From NCBI GenBank assembly GCA_025997715.1, contig BNUY01000098.1, positions 1 through 11,679 on the forward strand: a stretch of 11,679 nucleotides of DNA. Direction: 5' to 3'. This DNA is from Spirochaetia bacterium. Lineage in GTDB: Bacteria > Spirochaetota > Spirochaetia > Treponematales > Breznakiellaceae. Below are positions 1-4,830 of the stretch, in pieces (within the stretch, counting starts at the first letter, position 1; every line of letters starts with the position of its first letter). The position numbers were made by a program, and so were the translations under genes. The notes beneath the pieces are model-generated. The model was given only the letters and a program-made list of their open reading frames with translations. It was not told the origin of the DNA and made no database searches.

Positions 1-57
1 GCGGGTTTACCATGACCCGCTGACGACATTTTGTCGGCAACTGACGACATTTTGTCG
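1..57. repeat. Three consecutive small inverted repeats, two as a 21-bp tandem repeat
   Basis: CTGACGACATTTTGTCG occurs exactly twice (20-36 and 41-57, period 21). Each copy contains the dyad CGACA-TTT-TGTCG. To their left, GCGGGT (1-6) and ACCCGC (15-20) form a third inverted repeat. All lie inside the open frame read on the minus strand, where the tandem copies encode a DKMSS repeat. They could be a coding repeat, protein-binding sites, or the multiple terminal repeats seen at ends of IS21-like elements; the window edge prevents a decision. Confidence 0.6.
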
Positions 58-320
58 CCGGCCTTTTTGCCCACCGCGGGGAAGTCCCACAGGTCCGCAT
101 CCGCAGGGTCCGGGGCTTCCTCTGCGGACGCTTCCTCCACCTGGGGGAGGTTCTTTGCCTTGTACGTTTCCAGGCCGTACCCTACCAGCATATTGAGGAA
201 GTCCTGAAAGGTGAGCGCCCTATGACACCCGCCAGACTCATATTTCCAACAGTCTTCCAACTCCATGAAGAATGAGGAGGGGAAAGACACCCGGGCGCCG
301 ATCTGATTTTCACGCTTCAC
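1..320 (-). CDS. Hypothetical protein, 3' end beyond window (partial)
   Basis: An open frame starts at a GTG (318-320) and runs off the left edge; about 106 residues are visible. The start is chosen because an AAGGGGGGAA ribosome binding site lies just upstream; the next in-frame ATG (264-266) has none. The start overlaps the end of the next upstream gene by 11 bp, so the two are probably coupled. Residues 9-50 follow a strand plus two-helix pattern (ARVSFPSSF, then TFQDFLNMLVGYGLETY) that loosely resembles ribbon-helix-helix DNA-binding proteins; this is only an impression. An acidic, Pro/Ala-rich linker follows, then a seven-residue repeat (AGDKMSS, VADKMSS) encoded by a 21-bp palindrome-containing DNA repeat. 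The function is unknown. It is the last visible gene of the minus-strand operon. Confidence 0.6.
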   Translation of the reverse strand, partial: MKRENQIGARVSFPSSFFMELEDCWKYESGGCHRALTFQDFLNMLVGYGLETYKAKNLPQVEEASAEEAPDPADADLWDFPAVGKKAGDKMSSVADKMSSAGHGKP

Positions 321-558
321 TGCTTCCCCCCTTTGCGGCTTTCAATTCCGCCATCAAGTGATCAGCCCTATCTTCAAAATCGGCGATCATGGCATCCACA
401 TTTTCAGAGATCATATATCCGATACAAAGCAGCCCCAGGCAATCATTATCTGTAATGGCGTTTTCATGATTCATGTTTCCCACAAGCCAAGCGAAAGTAT
501 TAACCTGGGCAGACACTTCAATCGGATCTGTATAAAGTGATTTCGGTTTGTTTTTCAT
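310..558 (-). CDS. Small hypothetical phage-like protein (82 aa)
   Basis: The frame has ATG at 556-558, preceded by AGGGGGAG about seven bases upstream, and its start overlaps the stop of the upstream gene as ATGA. The 82-residue product is acidic, with no signal peptide, membrane segment or motif I recognise. The centre (residues 35-55, DNDCLGLLCIGYMISENVDA) is helical and moderately hydrophobic, and the C-terminus is a charged helix ending in a Gly/Ser tail. Start-stop overlaps on both sides indicate translational coupling within one operon. It resembles the short accessory proteins of phage early regions only by size and context, and no function can be assigned. Confidence 0.7.
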   Translation of the reverse strand: MKNKPKSLYTDPIEVSAQVNTFAWLVGNMNHENAITDNDCLGLLCIGYMISENVDAMIADFEDRADHLMAELKAAKGGSSEA

Positions 559-836
559 TTCTCTCCCCCTGCCGTCTCTTTGTAATTCCCATGGTTATCC
601 GATAAAAACTTCGTAATAGGATCAAGCAGTAATTCCATGACCGTGAACATGGAAAGAAAATTGTTTTCGTCAAAATCGTTTTGACCATCTAGGCAAACTA
701 CCATCATGGCATTTATAAGATCCTCCAGGTTCCGCGCCAAGGGTAATATTTCGTTTTGTTCTTCCCGGGTATAAACTTTGTGTCTCCCCGTCAATTCCTT
801 ATTTTGTTCTTCAGTCAAAAAAACAAGTTTCAACAT
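555..836 (-). CDS. Small hypothetical phage-like protein (93 aa)
   Basis: ATG lies at 834-836 with a GGGGGGTG ribosome binding site a few bases upstream. The start overlaps the end of the upstream gene by 7 bp and the stop overlaps the next gene's start as ATGA. The 93-residue acidic protein is predicted to be mostly helical (EEQNEILPLARNLEDLINAM and LSMFTVMELLLDPITKFL are amphipathic stretches). There is no signal peptide or catalytic motif. Its architecture recalls its downstream neighbour (small, acidic, helical), but I see no clear sequence similarity between them. The product is unknown; the tight packing supports it as a real gene. Confidence 0.7.
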   Translation of the reverse strand: MLKLVFLTEEQNKELTGRHKVYTREEQNEILPLARNLEDLINAMMVVCLDGQNDFDENNFLSMFTVMELLLDPITKFLSDNHGNYKETAGGEK

Positions 837-1159
837 ACCGCACCCCCCGCAGATACCGGGGCAGTGGCTTCCTTGGTAGGTTGCCGGGTGGTGTCCATTG
901 CTTCAATGACGGCTTCATGTATGCCGCTTCCGGTGTCCCCTCTTAGTTCTTCCCCCTCAAGCATTTTCTTAACGGCGATCCCCATGTGGTAAAGCATATC
1001 TGCCAGTACCGGGATGGTAGGTTTAAAGTGGCTGTCACCGTCCAGGGCTTTGACCATATCGGCAAGGAAGAAAAGGCGATCCCCTACCGCTTCCAGGATG
1101 TAATATTCATCCCATGATCCGGTGAAATAATCCGGGCTTTCAGATTTGATAATGTGCAT
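830..1159 (-). CDS. Small hypothetical protein (109 aa)
   Basis: The frame is open further upstream (to 1273), but ATG 1157-1159 is preferred: AAGGAA lies six bases before it, and the upstream extension is Pro/Gly-rich and unlike the rest. The product begins MHIIKSESPDYF and has a helical core (residues 18-72, YYILEAVGDRLFFLADMVKAL to AVKKMLEGEE). A low-complexity Thr/Ala/Gly C-terminus follows. There is no signal peptide and no recognisable family. The spacing of aromatic and Leu residues (DRLFFLADMVKALDGD, VLADMLYHMGIAVKKML) looks like two paired helices. It overlaps the next gene by 7 bp within the same operon. Function unknown. Confidence 0.65.
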   Translation of the reverse strand: MHIIKSESPDYFTGSWDEYYILEAVGDRLFFLADMVKALDGDSHFKPTIPVLADMLYHMGIAVKKMLEGEELRGDTGSGIHEAVIEAMDTTRQPTKEATAPVSAGGAVC

Positions 1160-1322
1160 ATAAATTCCTTTTCCGGGCTCCCCCCGGCGGGGTATGTATT
1201 CCCGGAAGCCATACGGCCCCGGACTGGTTCCAAAAAAGGGGATACAAGGCAAGGTCGAATCGCATGGCGGCAATCCCCGGCCCTATATCCCCCTGGTTGT
1301 TTTTTACGGTTCCCCTCCTCAT
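1140..1322 (-). CDS. Possible small protein (60 aa, or 41 aa from an internal ATG)
   Basis: This frame fills what would otherwise be a 200-bp gap in a tightly packed operon and overlaps the start of the next gene by 20 bp. From ATG 1320-1322 it gives 60 residues; an internal ATG (1263-1265) gives 41 residues starting MRFDLALYPLFW. The first ATG is itself part of a GAGGAGGGG tract, so that tract may be the ribosome binding site of a start not resolved here. A second frame is open across the same bases, and codon usage does not settle the matter. There is no recognisable family, and it could be spurious. Confidence 0.35.
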   Translation of the reverse strand: MRRGTVKNNQGDIGPGIAAMRFDLALYPLFWNQSGAVWLPGIHTPPGGARKRNLYAHYQI

Positions 1323-1359
1323 CTCTCATGGTTCCGGGAAGCTATATAGCCCCCGTTAG

Positions 1360-1533
1360 TTAAAAAATCACCTCTTCCATTTCGTCACCCCCCGGCTTTA
1401 CCGGGGCCAGGATGTCCAGGACTTCCCCGATGATCCCCCGCTTATGACGGCTATCATCTTCTCGTTGGATGGTGTAATCCAGGCTCCGCAGTAATTCAAC
1501 GGCGCGGGCTATCTTGTATTCCGGAATATTCAT
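1360..1533 (-). CDS. Small hypothetical protein (57 aa)
   Basis: ATG 1531-1533 is chosen because AAGGGGGAG lies five bases upstream. A longer frame starting at 1569 would overlap the adjacent small gene and has no such site. The product, MNIPEYKIARAVELLRSL then YTIQREDDSR and a short C-terminal tail, is a helix-rich charged peptide. The N-terminal half (residues 5-20) is a clear amphipathic helix. There are no cysteines, signal peptide or known motif. It lies 13 bp downstream of a 35-residue ORF in the same operon. Function unknown; the strong ribosome binding site and spacing are the main support. Confidence 0.6.
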   Translation of the reverse strand: MNIPEYKIARAVELLRSLDYTIQREDDSRHKRGIIGEVLDILAPVKPGGDEMEEVIF

Positions 1534-1546
1534 AGCTCCCCCTTGT

Positions 1547-1654
1547 TTATAGCCGCGCTTTAAGCGCAAGCCCCATGCGGATAAGCACCGGCAGCCGGTA
1601 CGTCTCCCCGGCGTCCTTCATGGCCACCGCTAATCTGTAAATCCATCCCCTCAT
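1547..1654 (-). CDS. Very small protein (35 aa)
   Basis: ATG 1652-1654 follows GGAGGGGAAT closely and overlaps the stop of the upstream cysteine-rich gene as ATGA; the TAA is at 1547-1549. The product, MRGWIYRLAVAMKDAG followed by ETYRLPVLIRMGLALKARL, is basic and amphipathic with no acidic cluster, like short phage regulatory or structural peptides. The frame is short enough to be overlooked. The ATGA coupling, good ribosome binding site and position exactly between two genes make it likely to be translated. Function unknown. Confidence 0.55.
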   Translation of the reverse strand: MRGWIYRLAVAMKDAGETYRLPVLIRMGLALKARL

Positions 1655-2004
1655 ATTCCCCTCCGTTTCTTTGTTTTAGGGGTACTACAGAGTGCCCCCC
1701 TAGTCATTCCCTGGATTTTACGGGGACCGTTGAAAAACCCCCTCTGTACCCCCTGTTTTTTCACGCTATCGCCGTTTTGGAGGTTCTCACCGGAGCGCGT
1801 CCGATACTGGTAAATAGCGCAATCCGGGGAGGAACAAACCTTGAACGGATGGCCATGTAAGCACCACCGGCAATAGGCAAGGATCACGCTTTTCTTGACC
1901 TTCCCCTTTGCCCTGGCCAGCCCTTTAAGAGCGCATTCCTTCACATCGCACACCTTCCCGGAACAATCCCGGCACCGGGCTTTTATCGCTTCCTTGGCTG
2001 TCAT
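1651..2004 (-). CDS. Cysteine-rich putative zinc-binding phage-type protein (117 aa)
   Basis: Two four-cysteine clusters are visible: C11, C14, C19, C24 (CRDCSGKVCDVKEC) and C45, C48, C57, C62 (CRWCLHGHPFKVCSSPDC followed by AIYQYR). Such CxxC pairs are typical of structural zinc binding. The second cluster resembles a family of small phage and mobile-element proteins with the pattern CLxCC...LCxxxDCPLYPYR, which I know only as uncharacterised zinc-binding proteins. The tail from about residue 70 is basic (many Lys/Arg, ending KKRRGI), consistent with nucleic acid contact. Start ATG 2002-2004 overlaps the upstream stop as ATGA, and the stop overlaps the 35-residue ORF as ATGA. Zinc and nucleic acid binding are inference. 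Confidence 0.7.
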   Translation of the reverse strand: MTAKEAIKARCRDCSGKVCDVKECALKGLARAKGKVKKSVILAYCRWCLHGHPFKVCSSPDCAIYQYRTRSGENLQNGDSVKKQGVQRGFFNGPRKIQGMTRGALCSTPKTKKRRGI

Positions 2005-2195
2005 GCCGCCCTCGCTTCCTTGACCGCGGCCTCAGCGGCGGCGCGGGTTTCGTACCAGTCCGTATAGCAGTCCGCTATACTGGTCTCAACGCAGGTGGAC
2101 GCGGGTTTCTCCGGCGCTTCCAGTTCCCGGATGATGGCGGCCTTGACCGTCCCGTTGTCGTAAAATTCGCTCTGCACCATGTAGAACTTCTTCAT
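2001..2195 (-). CDS. Small hypothetical protein (64 aa)
   Basis: AGGAGG lies seven bases before ATG 2193-2195, giving MKKFYMVQSEF. An in-frame GTG two codons earlier (2199-2201) is only one base from that site and is rejected as the start. The product is 64 residues, with a short beta-like N-terminus (FYMVQSEFYDNGTVKAAII) and a C-terminal Ala/Glu helix (ETRAAAEAAVKEARAA). The pattern of strands, an invariant-looking YxTxxEAxxA-type helix and small size is common among phage proteins that modify or mimic other proteins, but no family can be named. It sits 11 bp after the HIRAN gene and couples by ATGA to the cysteine-rich gene. Confidence 0.7.
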   Translation of the reverse strand: MKKFYMVQSEFYDNGTVKAAIIRELEAPEKPASTCVETSIADCYTDWYETRAAAEAAVKEARAA

Positions 2196-2206
2196 TGCCA
2201 CACCTC

Positions 2207-2614
2207 CTACACTGTGAACCGCAGGCGCAAGCCCCGGACCGTATCACCAACAACCGCCGCCGAGGGGAGGGTATGCAGGGCCGCCACTACCGGAGCAATG
2301 GAGGCGGGCGCATAGCCTATTTTGTACAGCCCCTTACCGCCGTTTACACCGACAAGGATCGCTACTGCGTGGGGATCGTAGGTATTGCCAGGCTCCGGGA
2401 CCGCAACCGCCTTTATTGCCTGTGCGGGATACCGGGATAGGCGGGCAAGTGCAATAGGCCGCCGCCCGAAACTTGTACCCGCTACCTTGACCTCCAGGCC
2501 TCCCCGGACCAACTGCCAGGCCGCCTTGAAAGCCCCGGACCTGGTACCGGATTCCGCCGCTATTTTGTTTCCAACCGCAAAAACCCGCGCCCTGATTTCC
2601 TTCGTTACCTTCAT
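2207..2614 (-). CDS. HIRAN-domain protein (135 aa)
   Basis: Residues about 42-112 carry the HIRAN pattern: VKVAGTSFGRRP, ALARL, VAVPEPGNTYDPHAVAILVG and a final YKIGYAPASIAPVVAAL. HIRAN domains (named from HIP116/Rad5) bind DNA ends or 3' single-stranded termini and occur alone or fused to helicases in bacteria and phages. Residues 1-40 form a basic helical leader (IRARVFAVGNKIA, AFKAAWQLVRGG) also seen on small phage HIRAN-like proteins. The length fits a stand-alone HIRAN protein without helicase. The ribosome binding site AAAGGGGAC is followed by ATG 2612-2614. It is the first gene of the minus-strand operon, directly behind a TTGACA promoter. A role in replication or repair of the element is inferred. 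Confidence 0.8.
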   Translation of the reverse strand: MKVTKEIRARVFAVGNKIAAESGTRSGAFKAAWQLVRGGLEVKVAGTSFGRRPIALARLSRYPAQAIKAVAVPEPGNTYDPHAVAILVGVNGGKGLYKIGYAPASIAPVVAALHTLPSAAVVGDTVRGLRLRFTV

Positions 2615-2639
2615 TTTGTCCCCTTTACTTAACCTTTAT

Positions 2640-2675
2640 GTTTATAATATAAACCAAGTCTTATAAGTTTGTCAA
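2640..2675 (-). promoter_or_regulatory. Leftward promoter with overlapping 15-bp palindrome
   Basis: Reading left, TTGACA (2675-2670) is followed after 18 bp by TATATT (2651-2646). This would drive the HIRAN-led operon. The -10 region lies inside a perfect palindrome, GTTTATA-A-TATAAAC (2640-2654), and an 8-bp palindrome CTTATAAG (2660-2667) sits in the spacer. Such placement suits repression by the divergently encoded HTH protein; the protein-site link is inferred. Confidence 0.65.
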
Positions 2676-2715
2676 CTACTTTTTATAATTTTTTATGCGA
2701 TTTTTCTTATTTTTG

Positions 2716-2744
2716 TTGACTTTATAAACCGATAGGGTTAATAT
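2716..2744 (+). promoter_or_regulatory. Rightward promoter for the HTH/toxin-antitoxin operon
   Basis: TTGACT (2716-2721), a 17-bp spacer and TAATAT (2739-2744) lie 16 bp before the HTH start codon; AGGAGA (2751-2756) is the ribosome binding site. The spacer holds TATAAAC (2723-2729), the same half-site that forms the palindrome in the opposing promoter, so one regulator may act on both. Confidence 0.7.
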
Positions 2745-2760
2745 CAACATAGGAGATACA

Positions 2761-2988
2761 ATGGGACGGGCAGAAAAGATTAGGATTATGCTTGTAAAGC
2801 GGGGGAATATGTCGGACGCAAAACTTGCCGAGTCTATGGGCATAAGCCCCCAGGCATTGAGCCGCAAAATGAACAAGGAAAAGTTTACCGGGGAGGACAT
2901 GGCAAAAATTGCCGCTATCCTTAATTGCACATGGCACACAGAAAGCCGGGAATGGCTAAAGATGAACGATACCGGGGAGGAGATATAG
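2761..2988 (+). CDS. XRE-family (Cro/CI-like) HTH regulator, 75 aa
   Basis: The protein is a single helix-turn-helix domain: residues 18-42 (SDAKLAESMGISPQALSRKMNKEKF) match the XRE pattern, with LAESMG as helix 2, the SPQALSRKM recognition helix, then the FTGEDMAKIAAIL helices. A length of 75 residues suits a Cro-like repressor or an antitoxin without a sensor domain. AGGAGATACA precedes ATG 2761. It faces the minus-strand early operon across a region with candidate operators, like a phage immunity switch. Its stop is followed two bases later by the RelE-type toxin start, so it could instead be, or also serve as, that toxin's antitoxin. DNA binding is confident; which of the two roles applies is not. 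Confidence 0.85.
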   Translation: MGRAEKIRIMLVKRGNMSDAKLAESMGISPQALSRKMNKEKFTGEDMAKIAAILNCTWHTESREWLKMNDTGEEI

Positions 2989-2990
2989 CC

Positions 2991-3260
2991 GTGCAAGTCC
3001 TGTTACACCGTTCCGCTGACAAATACTTGAACCGCTTACAGCCAGCCGACCGGGATCGCTTCGATGCGGCTTTTGACGATCTGGAAAAAGAACCGCCGGA
3101 GGGGGATATAAGGCCGTATGAAGGCAACCCCGGAGTATTGCGGCTGAAGGTAGGGAGCTACAGGGCCTTATTCAAATTTGTGGACGATCATATTCTCGTG
3201 ACGCACATCGAGCCGAGGGGCCAGGCGTACACGAAAAAAACCAAAACCAAGAGAGGATAA
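2991..3260 (+). CDS. RelE/ParE-family toxin (89 aa)
   Basis: The fold signature is clear: VLLHRSADKYLNRL and a helix, then GDIRPYEGNPGVLRLKVGSYRALF and VTHIEPRGQAY. The last segments match the RelE strand pattern LRLKVGxYRALF...I.PRGxAY. RelE-type toxins are ribosome-dependent mRNA endonucleases; ParE members instead poison gyrase. The conserved Arg/Tyr near the C-terminus and the basic tail (YTKKTKTKRG) favour RelE, but this is inference. GTG 2991 is chosen because GGGGAGGAG lies eight bases before it; the open frame extends to 2925 inside the HTH gene, without a site. It is packed between the HTH gene and a RelB-like gene. Confidence 0.8.
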   Translation: MQVLLHRSADKYLNRLQPADRDRFDAAFDDLEKEPPEGDIRPYEGNPGVLRLKVGSYRALFKFVDDHILVTHIEPRGQAYTKKTKTKRG

Positions 3261-3264
3261 ACGC

Positions 3265-3483
3265 ATGACAGCCACAGCACTAAGAAAGAAACTATGCGGG
3301 TACATTGATACCATGCCGGAGAAAAACCTTGTCGTAATAAAGCCGCTTTTGTCGGCGCTTGCCGAGCCGCTTTACACGATAGAACCGGCAACGCCTGAAG
3401 AAACCAAAAGGGCGGAACGGCGCATCCGGGAATATCACAAAGACCCGTCAAGTTTCATACCCAGGGCAAAAGTGAGGAGATAG
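3265..3483 (+). CDS. RelB-like antitoxin (72 aa)
   Basis: The N-terminal segment (residues 1-40, MTATALRKKLCGYIDTMPEK then NLVVIKPLLSALAEP) resembles small antitoxins found with RelE or PIN toxins in spirochetes and related bacteria. The C-terminus, with EETKRAERRIREYHKDPSSF, is the flexible charged helix that usually wraps the toxin. AGAGAGGA lies about nine bases before ATG 3265. It starts four bases after the RelE gene and ends four bases before the PIN gene, so it could neutralise either. RelE first, antitoxin second is a possible but less usual order. The family call is by resemblance, and no DNA-binding motif stands out. Confidence 0.65.
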   Translation: MTATALRKKLCGYIDTMPEKNLVVIKPLLSALAEPLYTIEPATPEETKRAERRIREYHKDPSSFIPRAKVRR

Positions 3484-3487
3484 GGCA

Positions 3488-3997
3488 GTGACCATCCCCC
3501 GGGTGTACCTGGAAACCACCATGTTCAGTTTTTACTACGAAAAGCGGGAAGGCCAACGTTACCAGGAATTGAAAGCCCAGGTCCGCCAGGTCTTTGACCT
3601 GATAAAGGCGGGGAAATTTGAGCCTTATACGTCCGCTTACGCGATGGACGAATTGGAAGCGGAGCCGGATATTGAGAAACGGGAAAAAATGAAAAAGCTC
3701 ATTGAGGAATACGGTATTCAGTTTCTCGGCCAGAGCGATGAGGCGGAACGGCTCGCGGCCCTTTATATTCAGGAGGAGGCCCTCCCCGCAGCGTACCCTA
3801 CTGATGCGGCCCATATTGCCATCACGGCGGTCAATGGTTTAGATTTTATAGTGAGCCTTAACTTTGGGCATATTGCCCGGCCATGGACCATCGAACGGGT
3901 CAGGCGGGTAAACGCCAGGGAGTCCTACAAGGGCGTAGGCATATATAAACCATCGGAGGTATTGGAAAGTGAAGACAGTACAGGAATACATGAATGA
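3488..3997 (+). CDS. PIN-domain protein, probable VapC-like toxin (169 aa)
   Basis: PIN features in order: YLETT at residues 7-11, with E9 where the first catalytic acid usually is; YAMDELE (D54/E55); YPTDAAHIAITAVNGLDFIVSLNFGHI at about 103-128, with D106 and N125. The last block is the hallmark of PIN nucleases, which cleave RNA with Mg2+ held by clustered acids. At 169 residues it is longer than typical VapC (about 130), owing to a C-terminal tail (YKGVGIYKPSEVLES). GTG 3488 follows GAGGAGATAGGG. Its last 29 bases overlap the next gene, implying coupling. E instead of D at position 9 is common in this subgroup as far as I know. Target RNA unknown. Confidence 0.8.
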   Translation: MTIPRVYLETTMFSFYYEKREGQRYQELKAQVRQVFDLIKAGKFEPYTSAYAMDELEAEPDIEKREKMKKLIEEYGIQFLGQSDEAERLAALYIQEEALPAAYPTDAAHIAITAVNGLDFIVSLNFGHIARPWTIERVRRVNARESYKGVGIYKPSEVLESEDSTGIHE

Positions 3998-4229
3998 TCC
4001 CCGGCTCCTGAACGATCCGGGGCTGATGGATGCCCCGGAATCCGTCAAAGAAGTCCACGCCATCCGGCTTATGCTTCAGGACAGGCGGGTCAATATGACG
4101 CCGGAAGAACGGCGGGCGGATATTCAAAAACGGTCGGACTCTTTTCTTGCCGGGTGCGGTATATCCCCCCATTATGTCAGCTTTCCAGGGCAAGGCAAGC
4201 TCAAGCCCCGGCAGCCGGTTACTCAATAA
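3969..4229 (+). CDS. Small partner of the PIN protein, possible antitoxin (86 aa)
   Basis: The GTG start at 3969 lies inside the 3' end of the PIN gene, nine bases after CGGAGGTATT. The product begins MKTVQEYMNDPRLLNDPGLM and continues with ESVKEVHAIRLMLQDRRVNMTPEERRADI, an amphipathic helical protein. Small proteins of this type often accompany the PIN family seen just upstream, and I take it as the likely antitoxin or accessory. There is no DNA-binding motif and no published function I can name. The C-terminal 25 residues (ISPHYVSFPGQGKLKPRQ) are polar and basic. The gene ends 19 bp before a hairpin terminator, making it the last member of the plus-strand operon. Confidence 0.7.
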   Translation: MKTVQEYMNDPRLLNDPGLMDAPESVKEVHAIRLMLQDRRVNMTPEERRADIQKRSDSFLAGCGISPHYVSFPGQGKLKPRQPVTQ

Positions 4230-4248
4230 CCCGGCAAAGAATGAACGG

Positions 4249-4277
4249 CCGCCCCCGCAAAGGGCGGTTTTCTTTTT
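4249..4277 (+). terminator. Rho-independent terminator of the HTH/TA operon
   Basis: CCGCCC (4249-4254) pairs with GGGCGG (4262-4267) across a seven-base loop, followed by TTTTCTTTTT. It lies 19 bp after the last toxin-antitoxin gene and marks the end of the plus-strand operon that starts at 2761. Confidence 0.8.
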
Positions 4278-4343
4278 GCCCCAGAGCCATTTTAGAGGGG
4301 TATGGTGGGTTTTACCCCGGCGTATATTGGGTTTATAGGGCCG

Positions 4344-4433
4344 TCACGAGCCCCGGAGGTAGTCCCTGACAAACCTGTAGACCGTGTAGTCCATGTAGTC
4401 CGCCATAGACCCGTAGTCCGCCAACCGCAGCAT
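4344..4433 (-). CDS. Possible very small protein or gene remnant (29 aa)
   Basis: ATG 4431-4433 gives MLRLADYGSMADYMDYTVYR then FVRDYLRGS and TGA. The frame stays open upstream to a stop near 4499 without a better start, and there is no convincing ribosome binding site. The DNA contains several copies of GGACTAC, explaining the repeated AD-Y/MDY pattern. It may be the tail of a decayed gene at the element's end. The surrounding 4278-4500 holds nothing else I can support. Confidence 0.2.
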   Translation of the reverse strand: MLRLADYGSMADYMDYTVYRFVRDYLRGS

Positions 4434-4500
4434 GTCCGGGGCCCAGGTGCGAGGTACACTGCAAGGTACGTTACTCCCCCCGTTACCCCCTGTTTTTACC

Positions 4501-4611
4501 CTTTACAGCATGATACATGATGATATAACATAATACAGAAAAGAGGGGATAATCCCTTATATTACAAGGAAATAGCCCGATAATCTTTACACTATGATAC
4601 AGCGGGATATA
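4501..4611. repeat. Degenerate 27-bp direct repeat (two copies)
   Basis: Copy 1 (4501-4527) and copy 2 (4585-4611) share CTTTACA-N2-ATGATACA-N4-GATATA, 21 of 27 positions identical, 84 bp apart. A weaker match (TAATACAG) lies at about 4529-4536. They sit immediately left of the tRNA fragment, where arm-type binding sites of an integrase would be expected in an integrated element. Binding is inferred. Confidence 0.5.
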
Positions 4612-4620
4612 GGAACAGGG

Positions 4621-4666
4621 CACTTTCACACGGTAGAAGTCACTAGTTCAAATCTAGTATCGCCCA
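4621..4666 (+). other. 3' portion of a tRNA (Val-like, CAC loop): candidate attachment site
   Basis: From about 4625 the sequence reads as a tRNA 3' half. It has an anticodon loop TTCACAC, the 3' anticodon strand GGTAG, the five-base variable loop AAGTC, and a perfect T-arm ACTAG-TTCAAAT-CTAGT. The 3' acceptor strand ATCGCCC and discriminator A follow; CCA is not encoded. No matching 5' acceptor (GGGCGAT) lies upstream and the 5' anticodon strand fails to pair, so it is not a complete gene. Such fragments mark the far end of elements that integrate into tRNA 3' ends. The orientation places the element to the left. The intact tRNA should be outside the window. Confidence 0.7.
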
Positions 4667-4830
4667 TATCGTAATTCTTTATGGTATAACGATTTAGCCT
4701 ACCGGAAAACCGGCGATAACACCGGGCAAACGCCTACTTTCCAATGTGGGTAACACTATCGGGTATAGTTATCATGTCTTTCATGTTAGTCGTCCTTCTT
4801 TGCAGTTTAATCTCTAAGGGTATAATTCCC

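Noticed and set aside
1..57. CRISPR array
   Set aside because: Only two short 17-bp repeats with four-base spacing, inside an open frame; no spacers of usable length and no cas genes.
830..1273. Longer version of the 109-residue protein starting at 1273
   Set aside because: The extra 38 residues are Pro/Gly-rich, and a good ribosome binding site precedes the internal ATG at 1157-1159.
4302..4520. 72-residue plus-strand frame (VVHVVRHRPVVRQPQ)
   Set aside because: Repetitive Val/Arg/Pro composition comes from GGACTAC-type repeats on the other strand; no start signals.
4600..4670. A complete tRNA gene
   Set aside because: The 5' acceptor strand, D-arm and 5' anticodon strand are not present upstream; only the 3' portion folds.
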